From Candidatus Methanogranum gryphiswaldense (GTDB taxonomy: Archaea > Thermoplasmatota > Thermoplasmata > Methanomassiliicoccales > Methanomethylophilaceae), in contig CP076745.1 in NCBI GenBank assembly GCA_019262145.1, positions 307,093 through 371,092 of the forward strand: DNA of 64,000 nucleotides, written 5' to 3'. The translations under genes and the position numbers were made by a program. The first letter of the stretch is position 1. The number at the start of each line of letters is the position of its first letter. Positions 29,503 to 38,200 of this stretch are shown one piece after another. The notes below the pieces were generated by a model. The model was not told where the DNA came from, ran no database searches, and saw nothing but the letters and a program-made list of their open reading frames with translations.

Positions 29503-30452
29503 TGGATATATGGGATTATCTTTCAATTTCTTTGATACAGAACATGTTCATGGCAACGGTATGTGCCTGTATCTTGTGCGGAGTCATAGGCACATACGTG
29601 GTCGTCAATAGAATGGTAGCTGTGACAGGGGGTATAGCTCATACGACCTTCGGAGGTATAGGTTTTTCATATTATGTGATGTCTGTATTTTTGGTCGGAT
29701 GGTTCACACCAATGCTCGGTGCATTGCTTTTTGGAGTTGTTTCTGCAATAATAATGACATTCTGTAAAAAGATCTCTGATCTTAGGCAGGATACGTTGAT
29801 CGGCGCTCTATGGGCTGTCGGTATGGCCATGGGAGTAATATTCTTGTGTTTCATGGATCGCAGTGTTATAACTCCGTCCTCGTACGAATCCATTCTTTTT
29901 GGTAATGTGCTGTTCGTTAGCAATCTGACACTAATGATAATTGCCGCGGTTACAGTGGTTATATTGACAGCAGTGGCATTGTTGTTCAGGGACCTTCAGA
30001 TCCTGACATTCGACGAGACCCACGCGAAGATATCAGGCATCAATGTGTTTTGGTTGAACATGGTACTCTATGTCATGGTCGCAGTTACTTGTGTGATGGT
30101 AGCCAATGTGGTCGGTATAATAATGATAATCGCTCTTATGACAATACCCGTGGCGATATCTAATTTCTATACTTACAATCTGAAGGGTATGATGATAGTC
30201 GGCACCGTAATTTCCATGGTATTATCAATTCTGGGTCTATTCCTAGCCATTGGTTTTGACTCCCCTCCAGGGGCGACAGTTGTTCTTATCATTGGAATCG
30301 CGCTTATCGTAGCTCTGTGCATCAATTATTTATCGAAAAGAAGTTCCAAAAAGTTGGAAAAGCGTTCAAGATCAGAAATGCCAGTTGTCAAAGAGACAAA
30401 TTCAAATGTTGTCAACGAATCCAATGTGAAATTTTCTTCGAATAAAAAATAA
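29502..30452 (+). CDS. znuB: Metal ABC transporter permease
   Basis: A 316-residue ABC-3 family membrane subunit with about eight or nine helices. GGIAHTTFGGIGFSYY near residue 43 and the later GIIMIIALMTIPVAIS are typical of zinc/manganese permeases. The last 45 residues are a charged, serine- and asparagine-rich tail that should be cytoplasmic. Zinc is the default guess, but manganese, cobalt or nickel are not excluded, and the neighbouring NikR-like regulator raises the nickel option. Confidence 0.9.
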   Translation: MDIWDYLSISLIQNMFMATVCACILCGVIGTYVVVNRMVAVTGGIAHTTFGGIGFSYYVMSVFLVGWFTPMLGALLFGVVSAIIMTFCKKISDLRQDTLIGALWAVGMAMGVIFLCFMDRSVITPSSYESILFGNVLFVSNLTLMIIAAVTVVILTAVALLFRDLQILTFDETHAKISGINVFWLNMVLYVMVAVTCVMVANVVGIIMIIALMTIPVAISNFYTYNLKGMMIVGTVISMVLSILGLFLAIGFDSPPGATVVLIIGIALIVALCINYLSKRSSKKLEKRSRSEMPVVKETNSNVVNESNVKFSSNKK

Positions 30453-30539
30453 ATTTCATCGAATGTAAATACACGAATTTGGGTTTCTCTTTTTAGTTTT
30501 TTAGGTATTTTTTGATGCAGTTTATACTATTTTGCATCT

Positions 30540-30578
30540 ACATTGTGCGTTAAAATAGGGGATCAAAAGGCACAATGT
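30540..30578 (+). promoter_or_regulatory. Inverted repeat flanking the TATA box of the nikR-like gene
   Basis: ACATTGTGC (30540-30548) and GCACAATGT (30570-30578) are perfect complements separated by 21 bases. The spacer holds the TATA-like TTAAAATA (30550-30557), and transcription would begin at about the right-hand half-site. Binding of a ribbon-helix-helix dimer pair here would block TBP, so this looks like an autorepression operator. Confidence 0.6.
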
Positions 30579-30626
30579 TAATAACTTTTCACGGTATACG
30601 GTCGTTTTGTTAATAAGGGCGAGACA

Positions 30627-31010
30627 ATGGGCATTGTAAGCATATCACTCAACGAAAAGAATTTAGAAGCACTCGATGACATCCGTTCAGCATTCGGCCT
30701 CAATGGTAGAAGTGAAGCCATGCGTACTGCGATCAACATTGCAATGAGCGATATACAAGAGATGAAAGATCTGGCTGGGTCTATAGAAGGAGTATTGATC
30801 GTGGTCAGGAGAGATCATGCTGACCCCTGGATGGGATCGATACAGGCGGAATATGAGACCGAGATTAAAACTCAGATGCATTCCCATCTCAAGGACCATA
30901 AATGTCTTGAGGTGATGGTGATATCTGGAAATGCCGAGAATCTCTCATCCATGTTGAAAGAGATATATGCTACGAATAAGGCCGATTATGTGAAATTCAT
31001 AAGAAGTTAA
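30627..31010 (+). CDS. NikR-like metal-responsive regulator
   Basis: A 127-residue repressor with an N-terminal ribbon-helix-helix (VSISLNEKNLEALDDIRSAF, then RSEAMRTAINIA) and a C-terminal ACT-like domain. H85, H87 and C93 in MHSHLKDHKCLEV line up with three of the four nickel ligands of E. coli NikR (H87, H89, C95). The fourth, H76, corresponds to A74 here, so the metal site differs. It lies 174 bases after the metal transporter operon, with its own operator-like promoter, and probably controls that transporter. Confidence 0.85.
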   Translation: MGIVSISLNEKNLEALDDIRSAFGLNGRSEAMRTAINIAMSDIQEMKDLAGSIEGVLIVVRRDHADPWMGSIQAEYETEIKTQMHSHLKDHKCLEVMVISGNAENLSSMLKEIYATNKADYVKFIRS

Positions 31011-31171
31011 GCATGCATCCGTTGTCTAAGTTCCTTAGAGATCATATGATTTACGCGTTAATGTTACTGTTAATACGGCGTCTCTGTAACAATACGAAGT
31101 GGCACTATATATTTCAATGAAGTCATGTCGTGTAAAAATCATTTAAATTATTCTCAAACGGTGCACTAACC

Positions 31172-31312
31172 TTTATAAATAGTGAGCACATCAGCAGCTT
31201 TACGTAAACTCAGGACCCGTCTAATAAACGAAAACTGAGAGCACATCCCATTGGGATTTTGTGCTTGATTACTTCCCCCGAAAGGGCGGAACATTTGCGG
31301 AGGATTGAAAAT
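31172..31312 (+). promoter_or_regulatory. Promoter and three-hairpin leader of the rps13 operon
   Basis: TTTATAAATA at 31172-31181 predicts a start near 31203. The leader then folds into three consecutive hairpins: 31209-31239 (CTCAG/CTGAG with inner CGT/ACG), 31240-31265 (AGCACA/TGTGCT with inner ATCCC/GGGAT) and 31273-31290 (CCC/GGG closed by a GAAA loop). GGAGG at 31299-31303 follows. This is a candidate site for autogenous control by a ribosomal protein. The 160 bases before the promoter hold no clear gene. Confidence 0.55.
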
Positions 31313-31792
31313 ATGGCAAAGGCAAAGAAAGAAGCGCCTAAGACCGAAGATGAAAATTTTAATTTCATCGTTCGTATCGCAAGCAGTGATATAGATGGTC
31401 AGAAGAGGGTCGTCATCGGCCTTCAGAGCATCAAGGGAGTTGGAAAAAGAGTTGCTGAGATCGTAGTCAGAAAGGCTGACATCGACCCAACAGTGAAGAT
31501 CGGATCCATCTCGGACGAAAAGGTCAAGCAGCTTGAGCAGTGCATAATGACGTATGTCGAATACGCACCCAACTGGGTCGTTAACAGGCAGGTCGACTAT
31601 GAGTCAGGTGCAGACATGCACCTTATCGGAAACGACCTTGATATGGTCCAGAAGGACGACATCAACAGAATGAAGATGATCCGCTGTTACCGCGGAATTA
31701 GACATGAGACACACCACAAGGTAAGAGGCCAGAGAACCCGTTCGAACGGAAGGAAAGGACTCACAATGGGTGTCCAGAAGAAGACGTCTTGA
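31313..31792 (+). CDS. rps13: 30S ribosomal protein S13 (uS13)
   Basis: S13 sits in the 30S head and contacts the P-site tRNA and the L5 bridge. The product has the archaeal features IVRIASSDIDGQKRVVIGLQSIKGVGKRVAEIV with the helix-hairpin-helix GVGKR motif, RCYRGIRHETHHKVRGQRT and the basic tail. I chose the ATG at 31313, nine bases after GGAGG, giving 159 residues. The open frame further upstream runs through the hairpin leader and is not coding. Order: rps13-rps4-rps11-rpoD. Confidence 0.96.
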   Translation: MAKAKKEAPKTEDENFNFIVRIASSDIDGQKRVVIGLQSIKGVGKRVAEIVVRKADIDPTVKIGSISDEKVKQLEQCIMTYVEYAPNWVVNRQVDYESGADMHLIGNDLDMVQKDDINRMKMIRCYRGIRHETHHKVRGQRTRSNGRKGLTMGVQKKTS

Positions 31793-31802
31793 GGTGTTAT
31801 AA

Positions 31803-32453
31803 ATGGGAGATCCTAAATTTTCACGTAAGTCTTACGACACACCTTCTCACCCATGGCAGGGCGAGAGGATAAAGGCAGAGGCCGAGATCGTCCGCCAGTT
31901 CGGACTTAAGAACAAGACAGAAGTCTGGAAGGCACAGACAACACTCAGGAACTTCAGGAAGCAGTCAAGGGAGCTTCAGGCACTCTTGAGGACCGGAGAT
32001 GCACAGGCGAAGGTCGAGGCAGATGCACTTATCAACAAGTGTGCCCGCATCGGTGTTCTGCCCGTTACCGGTGGAACGCTCAATGAGGTTCTTCTGCTGA
32101 CAGATTCAGAGATACTCTCTCGTCGTCTTCAGACCGTTGTTTTCGAGAAAGGACTTTCTACAACGATCAAACAGGCAAGGCAGATGATCACGCACGGACA
32201 TATTTTCATAAATGGTCACAGAGTGACCGTTCCTGGATATATTGTCAACAGGGATGAGGAAGCCTCAGTGGAGTATAATGTAGCATCGCCGTTCACAGAT
32301 GAGATGCACCCGATGAGGATTCCATCGGAGAAACTTATAGTAAAGGAAGCAGTCAAAGAACAGACTCGTTCAAAATTCGAGGCAAAGACTGCAGCAGTAG
32401 CCAGGGCAGATGCTCAGGAAGCCGGAATCACAGCAAAGGATGGTGAGATCTGA
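31803..32453 (+). CDS. rps4: 30S ribosomal protein S4 (uS4)
   Basis: S4 nucleates 30S body assembly and in bacteria represses its own operon. The 216-residue archaeal form starts [20 protein letters not shown], has [42 protein letters not shown] as the S4 RNA-binding domain and a charged alanine-rich tail. It starts 10 bases after rps13 and overlaps rps11 by one base. Confidence 0.97.
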   Translation: MGDPKFSRKSYDTPSHPWQGERIKAEAEIVRQFGLKNKTEVWKAQTTLRNFRKQSRELQALLRTGDAQAKVEADALINKCARIGVLPVTGGTLNEVLLLTDSEILSRRLQTVVFEKGLSTTIKQARQMITHGHIFINGHRVTVPGYIVNRDEEASVEYNVASPFTDEMHPMRIPSEKLIVKEAVKEQTRSKFEAKTAAVARADAQEAGITAKDGEI

Positions 32454-32845
32454 TGGCAGCAACACAGAAATGGGGAATCGCTAACATCTACGCCAGTTAC
32501 AACAACGTCATGATCACCTTGACCGACATAACGGGAGCAGAGACTCTCGCTAAAGTTACCGGTGGTATGGTTGTTAAACAGGCCAAGGATGAGTCTTCGC
32601 CTTACGCAGCTCAGAGAGCAGCAGAGAAGATCGCAGAGGTCGCAGGAGAGAAGGAGATCATCGGAGTTCACGTCAGGGTACGTGCACCCGGAGGAAACAA
32701 ATCCACATCTCCAGGACCCGGAGCTCAGGCTGCAATTCGTGCACTGGCAAGGGCCGGTCTTAAGATAGGCCGCATCGAGGATGTTACACCTATTCCGCAT
32801 GACGGAACCAAGAAGAAAGGCGGACGCAGAGGACGCAGGGTCTGA
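32453..32845 (+). CDS. rps11: 30S ribosomal protein S11 (uS11)
   Basis: S11 forms part of the mRNA exit site on the platform. The 130-residue product contains [20 protein letters not shown], then [41 protein letters not shown] and the C-terminal [21 protein letters not shown], all standard for archaeal S11. Confidence 0.97.
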   Translation: MAATQKWGIANIYASYNNVMITLTDITGAETLAKVTGGMVVKQAKDESSPYAAQRAAEKIAEVAGEKEIIGVHVRVRAPGGNKSTSPGPGAQAAIRALARAGLKIGRIEDVTPIPHDGTKKKGGRRGRRV

Positions 32846-32856
32846 GGAGGCCTCTT

Positions 32857-33687
32857 ATGGACATTGAAATACTCGAAATGGCAGAGAGGAAGGGAAAATT
32901 CATCCTTAAAAATTCCTCTCCTGCCATGGCGAACGCACTCAGGAGGACAATGTTGTCCGACATTCCAAAGATGGCCATCGACAAGGTCGAGTTCCACCTC
33001 GGACCAATCATGGTTGATGACAAGGAGTACGAGAGCGTAACGCCCTTGTTCGATGAGATCATCGCTCACAGGCTTGGAATGATTCCAGTGCCCACGGATT
33101 ATGAGCTCTTCACATACCAGGATAAATGTGTCTGTGGAGGGGATGGTTGCCCAAGCTGTACTTTAATGTACAGTTTGAATAAGATAGGTCCGTGCACGGT
33201 ATTGTCCGGTGACATGGTACCGCTCGGCAATCCAGATCTTAAGGTCAAGGACGAGAACATTCCCATAGTCGAATTGACGGATGGACAGGCCGTGCTCATA
33301 TATGCGACAGCAGTGATGGGCACGTGCAATAAGCACGTCAAGTGGCAAGCAGCATTTGGTGTAGGATACAAGTATCTCCCAGTGATCAGCATTAACTCGG
33401 AGAAGGCCAACGATCCCGACGTTCTAAATGTGATCAAACATTGTCCAAGACATGTTTTCGGGGAGAAGAACAAGAAATTGGTGGTTGTTAACCCACATGC
33501 ATGTTCATTGTGTGATACATGTAAAGAGATTACAAACGGTGCCGTCCACGTAAAAGGAGACGACAAGAATTTCTTGTTCACATTCGAGACCGATGGTTCG
33601 CTTACTGCAAAGCAGGTTCTTGAAAAGGCAGTTGAGATCCTCAGTGAAGAAGCCAAAGAGCTTGCAATGCAGGCTGATTCGCTCTAA
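32857..33687 (+). CDS. rpoD: DNA-directed RNA polymerase subunit D (Rpo3)
   Basis: Subunit D is the archaeal counterpart of the alpha subunit and scaffolds polymerase assembly with subunit L. NALRRTMLSDIPKMAIDKVEFH near residue 27 is the conserved assembly region. The insert has cysteines in CVCGGDGCPSC, and a ferredoxin-like domain near residues 190-235 carries CPRHVF and CSLCDTC, which in related archaea binds an iron-sulfur cluster. The 276-residue length is normal for cluster-bearing forms. It is last in the rps13 operon, followed by a strong hairpin. Confidence 0.96.
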   Translation: MDIEILEMAERKGKFILKNSSPAMANALRRTMLSDIPKMAIDKVEFHLGPIMVDDKEYESVTPLFDEIIAHRLGMIPVPTDYELFTYQDKCVCGGDGCPSCTLMYSLNKIGPCTVLSGDMVPLGNPDLKVKDENIPIVELTDGQAVLIYATAVMGTCNKHVKWQAAFGVGYKYLPVISINSEKANDPDVLNVIKHCPRHVFGEKNKKLVVVNPHACSLCDTCKEITNGAVHVKGDDKNFLFTFETDGSLTAKQVLEKAVEILSEEAKELAMQADSL

Positions 33688-33704
33688 ACAAATTCCAGAT
33701 CATT

Positions 33705-33742
33705 CCGGGCCCGTATATCGGGTCCGGTAATTTTTAATTTTA
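33705..33742. terminator. Hairpin terminator between rpoD and polC
   Basis: CCGGGCCCG (33705-33713) and CGGGTCCGG (33719-33727) form a 9-bp stem with one G-T pair and a TATAT loop, followed by TAATTTTTAATTTT. It separates convergent rpoD and polC and fits termination in the plus direction. Confidence 0.65.
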
Positions 33743-33750
33743 TAAAATCA

Positions 33751-36700
33751 TTAGTAGAAATCGGATAACTTGCATTTTTTGATCTTATCATTGTTGAATA
33801 AGGAATTCATGCTCATCTCGAGGATCTCGATCCTGTCTTTGGTATAATCATCAAGACCGTATTTCTCGCTTATCTCTTTTGACACTTCAAGATATTTTCT
33901 TACGCTGGCCTCATGGACAGTAAGATTGAGGGTATGTCCGCATTTCATGCATACTCCGCTGAGAGGCACTCTTCTGTATTTCTCTCCGCACTTGGTACAT
34001 CTGACAGTCTGTGCTGCAAAGCTTCTCAGATTTCCGATCATATCTGGCATGAAGTGTTTATTGATGACCTTTGTAGCGACATCCCTTTCATCGACTGCGC
34101 GGATCATCTTCCCTAGTTTGAGTTGTGCATTCATCTTATCCATCATGGATTCCAACGTGGTGTATGCCGAATATTTTGGTCCTTCGGCAATATCATGTGT
34201 ATCATGGGTGAACCCAAATCCCTCATATTGTCTGGGAGTTCCGATACGTCCTGCTACAAGATCCATGATCTTATCGATCTCCCTTGGATCCTTCATCTCC
34301 ATGGCGGCGTTATAGAATTCCAATGGGTATTCCCTCAGGCAATCTACATTATGGGCTTCTTTGTCAATTTCATTTGGATCCAATCTCGTTGTAAGAACCA
34401 AAGGTGCATCCATAAGCCCGCCACGTCTGTTGGGAAGGAATGTCCTGGAGAAATTAAGAAGACCATCCATCGCAAGTATTACACAATCTTCGTCACCATC
34501 GCAGTTCCTTCTTTTAGCAGCATGGAAGAAAGGATGTCCATAGCATCCCCTTACGTCAGAGTATCCTATTATGCGACTTAGTATACATCCTGATGTGTGA
34601 GGAGCAAGTGCATATGTCAGATGACCAATGAGATCACTTCTGTTACTGACGTTATAGTAACTTTTCATATCATAGAGTTCAGTCAATTCATCATCAATAA
34701 ATTTGGCAACTTTCACCATATAGTTTCCACAATCTTGTGAAGGTACTATGTCCTGAACTTTGAGTTCGACTATTTGTTCAGGGTCTGTCAGAGGAGCGTT
34801 ATTCCAATCGTGTGTATATCCTAACTCGTGTGCCTTTTCTATGGAGAGTCCGATCTCCCTTGGTTTGAAATGTGTAAGCGGTATGTCTGTCATGTCAAAA
34901 CGAATGGTCCCTTCTTTGAACATGGAGACATCATTTTTCGATCTTAGTATGCCTTTTTCAAGCGTTTCTGGGACCTTTATCTTTGAGATCAGTTTTTCCA
35001 TGCATTTGAGGTCTACCGGTCTTTCACGGAGATTTGCCAGTGCATCGTTGAATTCTTTCTCAATGTTCAATTTGGTCATCGGAGGAGCACCGGTTGGGCC
35101 ACGCGGTTCTTGAACACTCATATTGAGAGTGTGACATCTGCACTCTCTGCACCAAGTACGGAATGTGATCTGACCGCATTCCGAGCATCTTCTTTTACTT
35201 ACTTCTATCTCAATATATGGTGCTGAGTCAGACCTTAGGCTGGAATTATTGGCCCTTGCGGTTTTCATGGCGCATTCGATGTCTTTTCTGGGCTGGGTGT
35301 CAGAGCCGACAGGGAAGATAGATTGTAATTTGGGAGAAAGCTCACGTTCTTTTGCTTTTTCAGGACGGCCCATTCTTGTTCCGATACGGGTCATGGCCCG
35401 GGCACGGACCATATATCCTGCAGCATTGCTTATCGCGGGCAGAACATCCGTTCCTTCTAATTCTATGAGAGAAACGATCTTCTTTTCTTTGATTCTGAGA
35501 CCGAGACATTCTATGATCGGAAGAGAATATCTTTGATCAATAATGGATCTTCCTTCACGGAATATGTGTACGGCGCAGAGGTCCTCTAATGTCCTTTTTG
35601 TGGAGGCATTAGTCGGAATACTGAGGGTCACCCCATCGTACATGCCCGATATGAGTATTGCATCTCTTAGTTCGATCAGTTTTTCCATCTTTACATCGGA
35701 CCACATCAAGTTGAATTTTGGATGAAGTGCGAGGCCCAACTGATCGGACATCTCTTTGGAACGTTCATATGTGGGATCATTCCAATCATCTGGTAGTTCT
35801 CCTTTTGCAAGGATCTCTTTTTTGTGCCACTCGATAGAATATCCGCAGGGGACCAGTAAGTGGTTGTTCTCGCAGAATTCACCGAATGGGATTAGGATCT
35901 CACCATTGTCCACGATCTCTGATATTTGATCCCTGATTTTCAGGACCTCTTCTTTGGTTTGACAGTATATCAGGTCACCATTCATGAGGAGAAGATGCGG
36001 GCCTTCTAAGATGTCGCACGGTGTGACGACACACGCTTTTCCAGGCCTTTCGATCTTCAGTTGTGTTCCCAGGGCCATGAACTCATCCATTGCGTACATC
36101 GTTGCGGGGCTATAGGCAAGGGATGCAAGTCCAGAGGTCCTAGCCCTTCCATATCTGAGTCTGAATCCTCCAATCGCACAGGGGTGTCCAAATATAGGAC
36201 GTCCTGCGACCAGATCATTAAGGTATTTGTAAGATGGCTCGACCTTTTTTTCTCCTGTTTCCATAACTTCTGTCGTTTTATGGGCATCAAGATATTTTCC
36301 AATGAAATCCCATCCTTCGATATTGAGCTTGTCTACGTGTTTCTTTAGTTTTGCGGCTTTAAGACACATACCCTCGGATATAACCAGGCACGCTCCACCC
36401 CTGACCTTGTTCGTTTCTATTCTTGGCAAGTCCCTGAATCCAGAGATCTCGATCTGTTCTGTGCCTTCTCCATCTATGCAGATCGGACAGTTGTTGACGA
36501 TCAGTGCGATCTCTGATGAGGATGGTGTGAACTGAAGATGCTGGCATTGCTTGTATAAGGGTATCTCCTCGTCAAATCTTGCTGCTTCTTGAGGAGTAGG
36601 GATATATTTTCCGATTCCAAGGGTTTGTCTGACCATGTCAGCAATAAGCACGCTCATGGCTTGCCCTGTTCCTCCTGCAGCACGTATCGGACCGGCAAAG

Positions 36701-37134
36701 ATGAGGTCGATATAGTTTGTACCGTCAGAATTTGTCTTTATTTTAGTATCGGCGATGCCTTCCAGAGGAGCAACGAGGATACCTTCAGTGAGTACGGCAA
36801 GGCCCACCCTTACGGCTCTGTCGACGGCTTTTTCCAGGCTTTCTGCAGGTCTGTTCGCGATCTCTTTCGCGATCATCAGTGCGACGATCTCACGGTTGCC
36901 GTGTTCTGTCGTTAATCTTCTGATCTCTTCAGCGACACCTTCTACATTATAATCACTTAGAAGTTTCTCAACACGGGAGGCAAGGTCCTCTGCTTGCGGG
37001 ATCTCAACATGGTCCTCAGGGTCGAACCCTTTTTTCCTTGCTGCTTCTGCGATCTCATAGCATTTATCGTTTATCTTGGAAAGATTTGAAAAGTAGTCCG
37101 CCATCTCATCGCTGACGGCAACCTTTGATGGCAT
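33751..37134 (-). CDS. polC: DNA polymerase II (PolD) large subunit DP2
   Basis: DP2 is the catalytic subunit of the archaeal replicative polymerase PolD. The 1127-residue chain has AGPIRAAGGTGQAMSVLIADM near residue 150, NCPICIDGEGTEQIEISGFRDL, GGFRLRYGRARTSG and a zinc-binding CSECG...WCRECRCH region near 650. The active-site acidic cluster lies in NCDGDEDCVILAMDGLLNFSR near 880, and a C-terminal zinc motif in CTKCGEKYRRVPLSGVCMKCG. No intein interrupts it, although this gene often carries one. It starts 12 bases after the NOG1-type gene and is cotranscribed with it. The exonuclease subunit DP1 is not in the window. Confidence 0.96.
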   Translation of the reverse strand: MPSKVAVSDEMADYFSNLSKINDKCYEIAEAARKKGFDPEDHVEIPQAEDLASRVEKLLSDYNVEGVAEEIRRLTTEHGNREIVALMIAKEIANRPAESLEKAVDRAVRVGLAVLTEGILVAPLEGIADTKIKTNSDGTNYIDLIFAGPIRAAGGTGQAMSVLIADMVRQTLGIGKYIPTPQEAARFDEEIPLYKQCQHLQFTPSSSEIALIVNNCPICIDGEGTEQIEISGFRDLPRIETNKVRGGACLVISEGMCLKAAKLKKHVDKLNIEGWDFIGKYLDAHKTTEVMETGEKKVEPSYKYLNDLVAGRPIFGHPCAIGGFRLRYGRARTSGLASLAYSPATMYAMDEFMALGTQLKIERPGKACVVTPCDILEGPHLLLMNGDLIYCQTKEEVLKIRDQISEIVDNGEILIPFGEFCENNHLLVPCGYSIEWHKKEILAKGELPDDWNDPTYERSKEMSDQLGLALHPKFNLMWSDVKMEKLIELRDAILISGMYDGVTLSIPTNASTKRTLEDLCAVHIFREGRSIIDQRYSLPIIECLGLRIKEKKIVSLIELEGTDVLPAISNAAGYMVRARAMTRIGTRMGRPEKAKERELSPKLQSIFPVGSDTQPRKDIECAMKTARANNSSLRSDSAPYIEIEVSKRRCSECGQITFRTWCRECRCHTLNMSVQEPRGPTGAPPMTKLNIEKEFNDALANLRERPVDLKCMEKLISKIKVPETLEKGILRSKNDVSMFKEGTIRFDMTDIPLTHFKPREIGLSIEKAHELGYTHDWNNAPLTDPEQIVELKVQDIVPSQDCGNYMVKVAKFIDDELTELYDMKSYYNVSNRSDLIGHLTYALAPHTSGCILSRIIGYSDVRGCYGHPFFHAAKRRNCDGDEDCVILAMDGLLNFSRTFLPNRRGGLMDAPLVLTTRLDPNEIDKEAHNVDCLREYPLEFYNAAMEMKDPREIDKIMDLVAGRIGTPRQYEGFGFTHDTHDIAEGPKYSAYTTLESMMDKMNAQLKLGKMIRAVDERDVATKVINKHFMPDMIGNLRSFAAQTVRCTKCGEKYRRVPLSGVCMKCGHTLNLTVHEASVRKYLEVSKEISEKYGLDDYTKDRIEILEMSMNSLFNNDKIKKCKLSDFY

Positions 37135-37146
37135 ATCTTCTGCCTC

Positions 37147-38163
37147 TCAGATCTCCGCAGCAATGGACCTTTCGCGGAATATCTCTCTTAATTGCTTTAT
37201 TAGCATGGACCTTAATTCATCCATTCCTTCTCCAGTCTGTGCTGAGAAATGGATATTGTCGCTATTGGTACGTATTATGTCGAGCTTGCTTTCGGCTACG
37301 ATTATTGGGACACCGACAAATCCTTTTTGCACGGATTCGAGCAATGCCATTTGTTTCGTCATCGAATATCCGCAGGTTTCCGAGGGGTCTATGATGAAAA
37401 TCATTATGTCTGTGAGGTAACGAAGGGCGAGGACCGCCTGTTTCTCTATATCGTTCCTGTCTTCGAAACTGCGGTCGAGAAGGCCAGGGGTATCGATTAC
37501 CTGGAATTTTCTCCATTCATCCTCTATGTGACCGACGATAATTCCTTTTGTAGTGAACGGATATGGTGCTATCTGAGGGGTAGCTGTGCTCAGTTCCGTT
37601 ACAAGTTTGCTCTTTCCTACATTTGGAAATCCAGCAACTACCAGGGTAGGAACACTCGGGTCTATCGAGGGCAGAGCTCTGAACTTATTTTTAGCATCCT
37701 GTAGGAAAAGGAGATCCTTAGAGATCTGATGGATGTAGGATGAAAGACGTCCGTAGAAGCTGTTCCTAATGCTGTCCAAGAGCTGAGGGTCCTTGGTACG
37801 TCTGACCTCTCTAAGGGATTCATTCTTGAGTTTTTCTGTTCTATTGGATGCCCAGTTCAAAGCTCCAAGTGATTTTTTATATTGATCAATACCGATCACG
37901 AGGTCCACAAGTTCAGGCTGGAAGTCCTCTTCCTTTTCCATTCTTGGGAATCTTTGGATGTACCCGCCAAGGGTTGTTACAACGATATCTCCAGAAGCTG
38001 TGATCTTGGCCAGGATCGTTTTCTTCTTCGTATCAAGCGCATCAGATCCGTTCTTGGTAATTTTCGACGCCCTATGGAATGTCTTCTCTATGAGTTCCTC
38101 AGCAGTGAGGACCGTTGGTATGTTATAGTTCATTCCGGCCATATTGGGAGATAGGGTTCCCAT
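37147..38163 (-). CDS. NOG1-type GTPase
   Basis: Nog1-family GTPases take part in large-subunit ribosome assembly. The 338-residue chain has an N-terminal helical domain (LTAEELIEKTFHRASKI) followed by the G domain: G1 GFPNVGKSKLVTEL near residue 175, G3 VIDTPGLLDRSFEDRNDIEKQAV near 218 and the conserved IDPSETCGYSM. The C-terminus is shorter than in eukaryotic Nog1. On the minus strand CTTTAAAG near 38176-38183 is a TATA box, making the ATG at 38163 leaderless or nearly so. Confidence 0.9.
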   Translation of the reverse strand: MGTLSPNMAGMNYNIPTVLTAEELIEKTFHRASKITKNGSDALDTKKKTILAKITASGDIVVTTLGGYIQRFPRMEKEEDFQPELVDLVIGIDQYKKSLGALNWASNRTEKLKNESLREVRRTKDPQLLDSIRNSFYGRLSSYIHQISKDLLFLQDAKNKFRALPSIDPSVPTLVVAGFPNVGKSKLVTELSTATPQIAPYPFTTKGIIVGHIEDEWRKFQVIDTPGLLDRSFEDRNDIEKQAVLALRYLTDIMIFIIDPSETCGYSMTKQMALLESVQKGFVGVPIIVAESKLDIIRTNSDNIHFSAQTGEGMDELRSMLIKQLREIFRERSIAAEI

Positions 38164-38200
38164 ATTAATAAAAATCTTTAAAGAAGTTTGCTAGATCGGG

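Noticed and set aside
31104-31165. A 9-codon frame after a TATATATT box before the rps13 promoter
   Set aside because: Too short, with no ribosome site.
32414-37704. Long antisense frames opposite rps11, rpoD, polC and the NOG1-type gene
   Set aside because: They mirror strongly coding strands with clear families. Their products have shadow-like composition and no motifs.
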